Made by a program: the position numbers and the translations under genes
The notes under the pieces: model-generated
What the model was told of the DNA's origin: nothing
Databases searched by the model: none
Seen by the model: the letters and a program-made list of their open reading frames with translations, nothing else
Source of the DNA: an uncultured Clostridia bacterium
GTDB taxonomy: Bacteria; Bacillota; Clostridia; Oscillospirales; Oscillospiraceae
NCBI GenBank assembly: GCA_945927915.1
Contig: CAMEMX010000011.1
Span: 1 to 14,989 of the forward strand
DNA length: 14,989 nt
Direction of reading: 5' to 3'
Part shown: piece by piece, positions 14,913-14,989 of the stretch
Position numbering within the stretch: position 1 is the stretch's first letter
Layout: the number at the start of each line of letters is the position of its first letter

Positions 14913-14954
14913 GACCTGACCCGGCTAAGTCATTCACTCCGCCGGGTCATGGTC
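14913..14954. terminator. Hairpin near the right edge
   Basis: TGACCCGGC (14917-14925) pairs with GCCGGGTCA (14941-14949), extended past a bulged T by GACC (14913-14916) with GGTC (14951-14954). It lies directly beside a minus-strand stop codon (14954-14956), so it may end a leftward gene entering from outside the window. Neither side has a U-tract. Confidence 0.4.
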
Positions 14955-14989
14955 TATTTATCCGCGCAACGACAGGAACAGCCGGTACC
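14954..14989 (-). other. Possible C-terminal end of a leftward gene, cut by the window edge
   Basis: On the minus strand the last 33 bases read GTGCSCRCADK followed by TAG (14954-14956). Three cysteines in eleven residues and a hairpin right after the stop are suggestive of a real gene end, but eleven codons are far too few to judge, and the plus strand is also open here. Confidence 0.2.

Overview
The window (about 15 kb, moderately GC-rich, strong AGGAGG-type ribosome binding sites, sigma-A-like promoters, YesM/YesN-type two-component genes, DUF624 and DUF4367 proteins) looks like the chromosome of a Clostridia bacterium, most plausibly a gut Oscillospirales member. That placement rests on gene families and style, not on a marker gene.

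Left part (1-11,282) is a sugar-uptake and glycoside-breakdown locus built around a divergent control region (4,967-5,133). Leftward run: two ABC permeases (LplB/LplC type), a GH4 NAD/metal-dependent alpha-glycosidase, and, last, a lipoprotein solute-binding protein. Rightward run: a YesN-type AraC response regulator, a YesM-type histidine kinase (4-base GTGA overlap), a GH36 alpha-galactosidase (16-base overlap with the kinase) and a YesL-like DUF624 membrane protein, closed by a very long perfect hairpin. The simplest reading is that the kinase senses an alpha-galactoside (or a related oligosaccharide) outside the cell, the regulator drives both arms, the ABC system imports the sugar intact, and two mechanistically unrelated alpha-glycosidases split it inside. 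No ABC ATPase is present, so a shared MsmK-type ATPase elsewhere is expected.

Middle part (11,375-13,210) holds a leftward AAA_14/DUF4143 ATPase with a good sigma-A promoter embedded in a set of GTGTCAA/TATTGGACA repeats. Behind it lies a gene-free stretch (12,728-13,410) with a degenerate tRNA-Ala(CGC)-like sequence whose 3' half is intact including CCA, and a textbook terminator. This may be an old integration boundary, but no integrase is visible.

Right part (13,210-14,989) holds two rightward genes: a single-pass membrane protein with a DUF4367 sensor-like extracytoplasmic domain and a small exported beta-rich protein. Each is preceded by a nearly identical 32-base promoter element (GGTTGCA...TTTTCAACGGTCTATATA), which argues that they form one regulon, possibly ECF-sigma driven, although no sigma factor gene is in view. 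The last 330 bases contain no confident gene and are dominated by four consecutive hairpins, one a branched structure of about 100 bases.

The strongest candidates for something undescribed are the DUF4367 protein/secreted protein pair with its shared promoter, and the branched palindromic element at the right edge.
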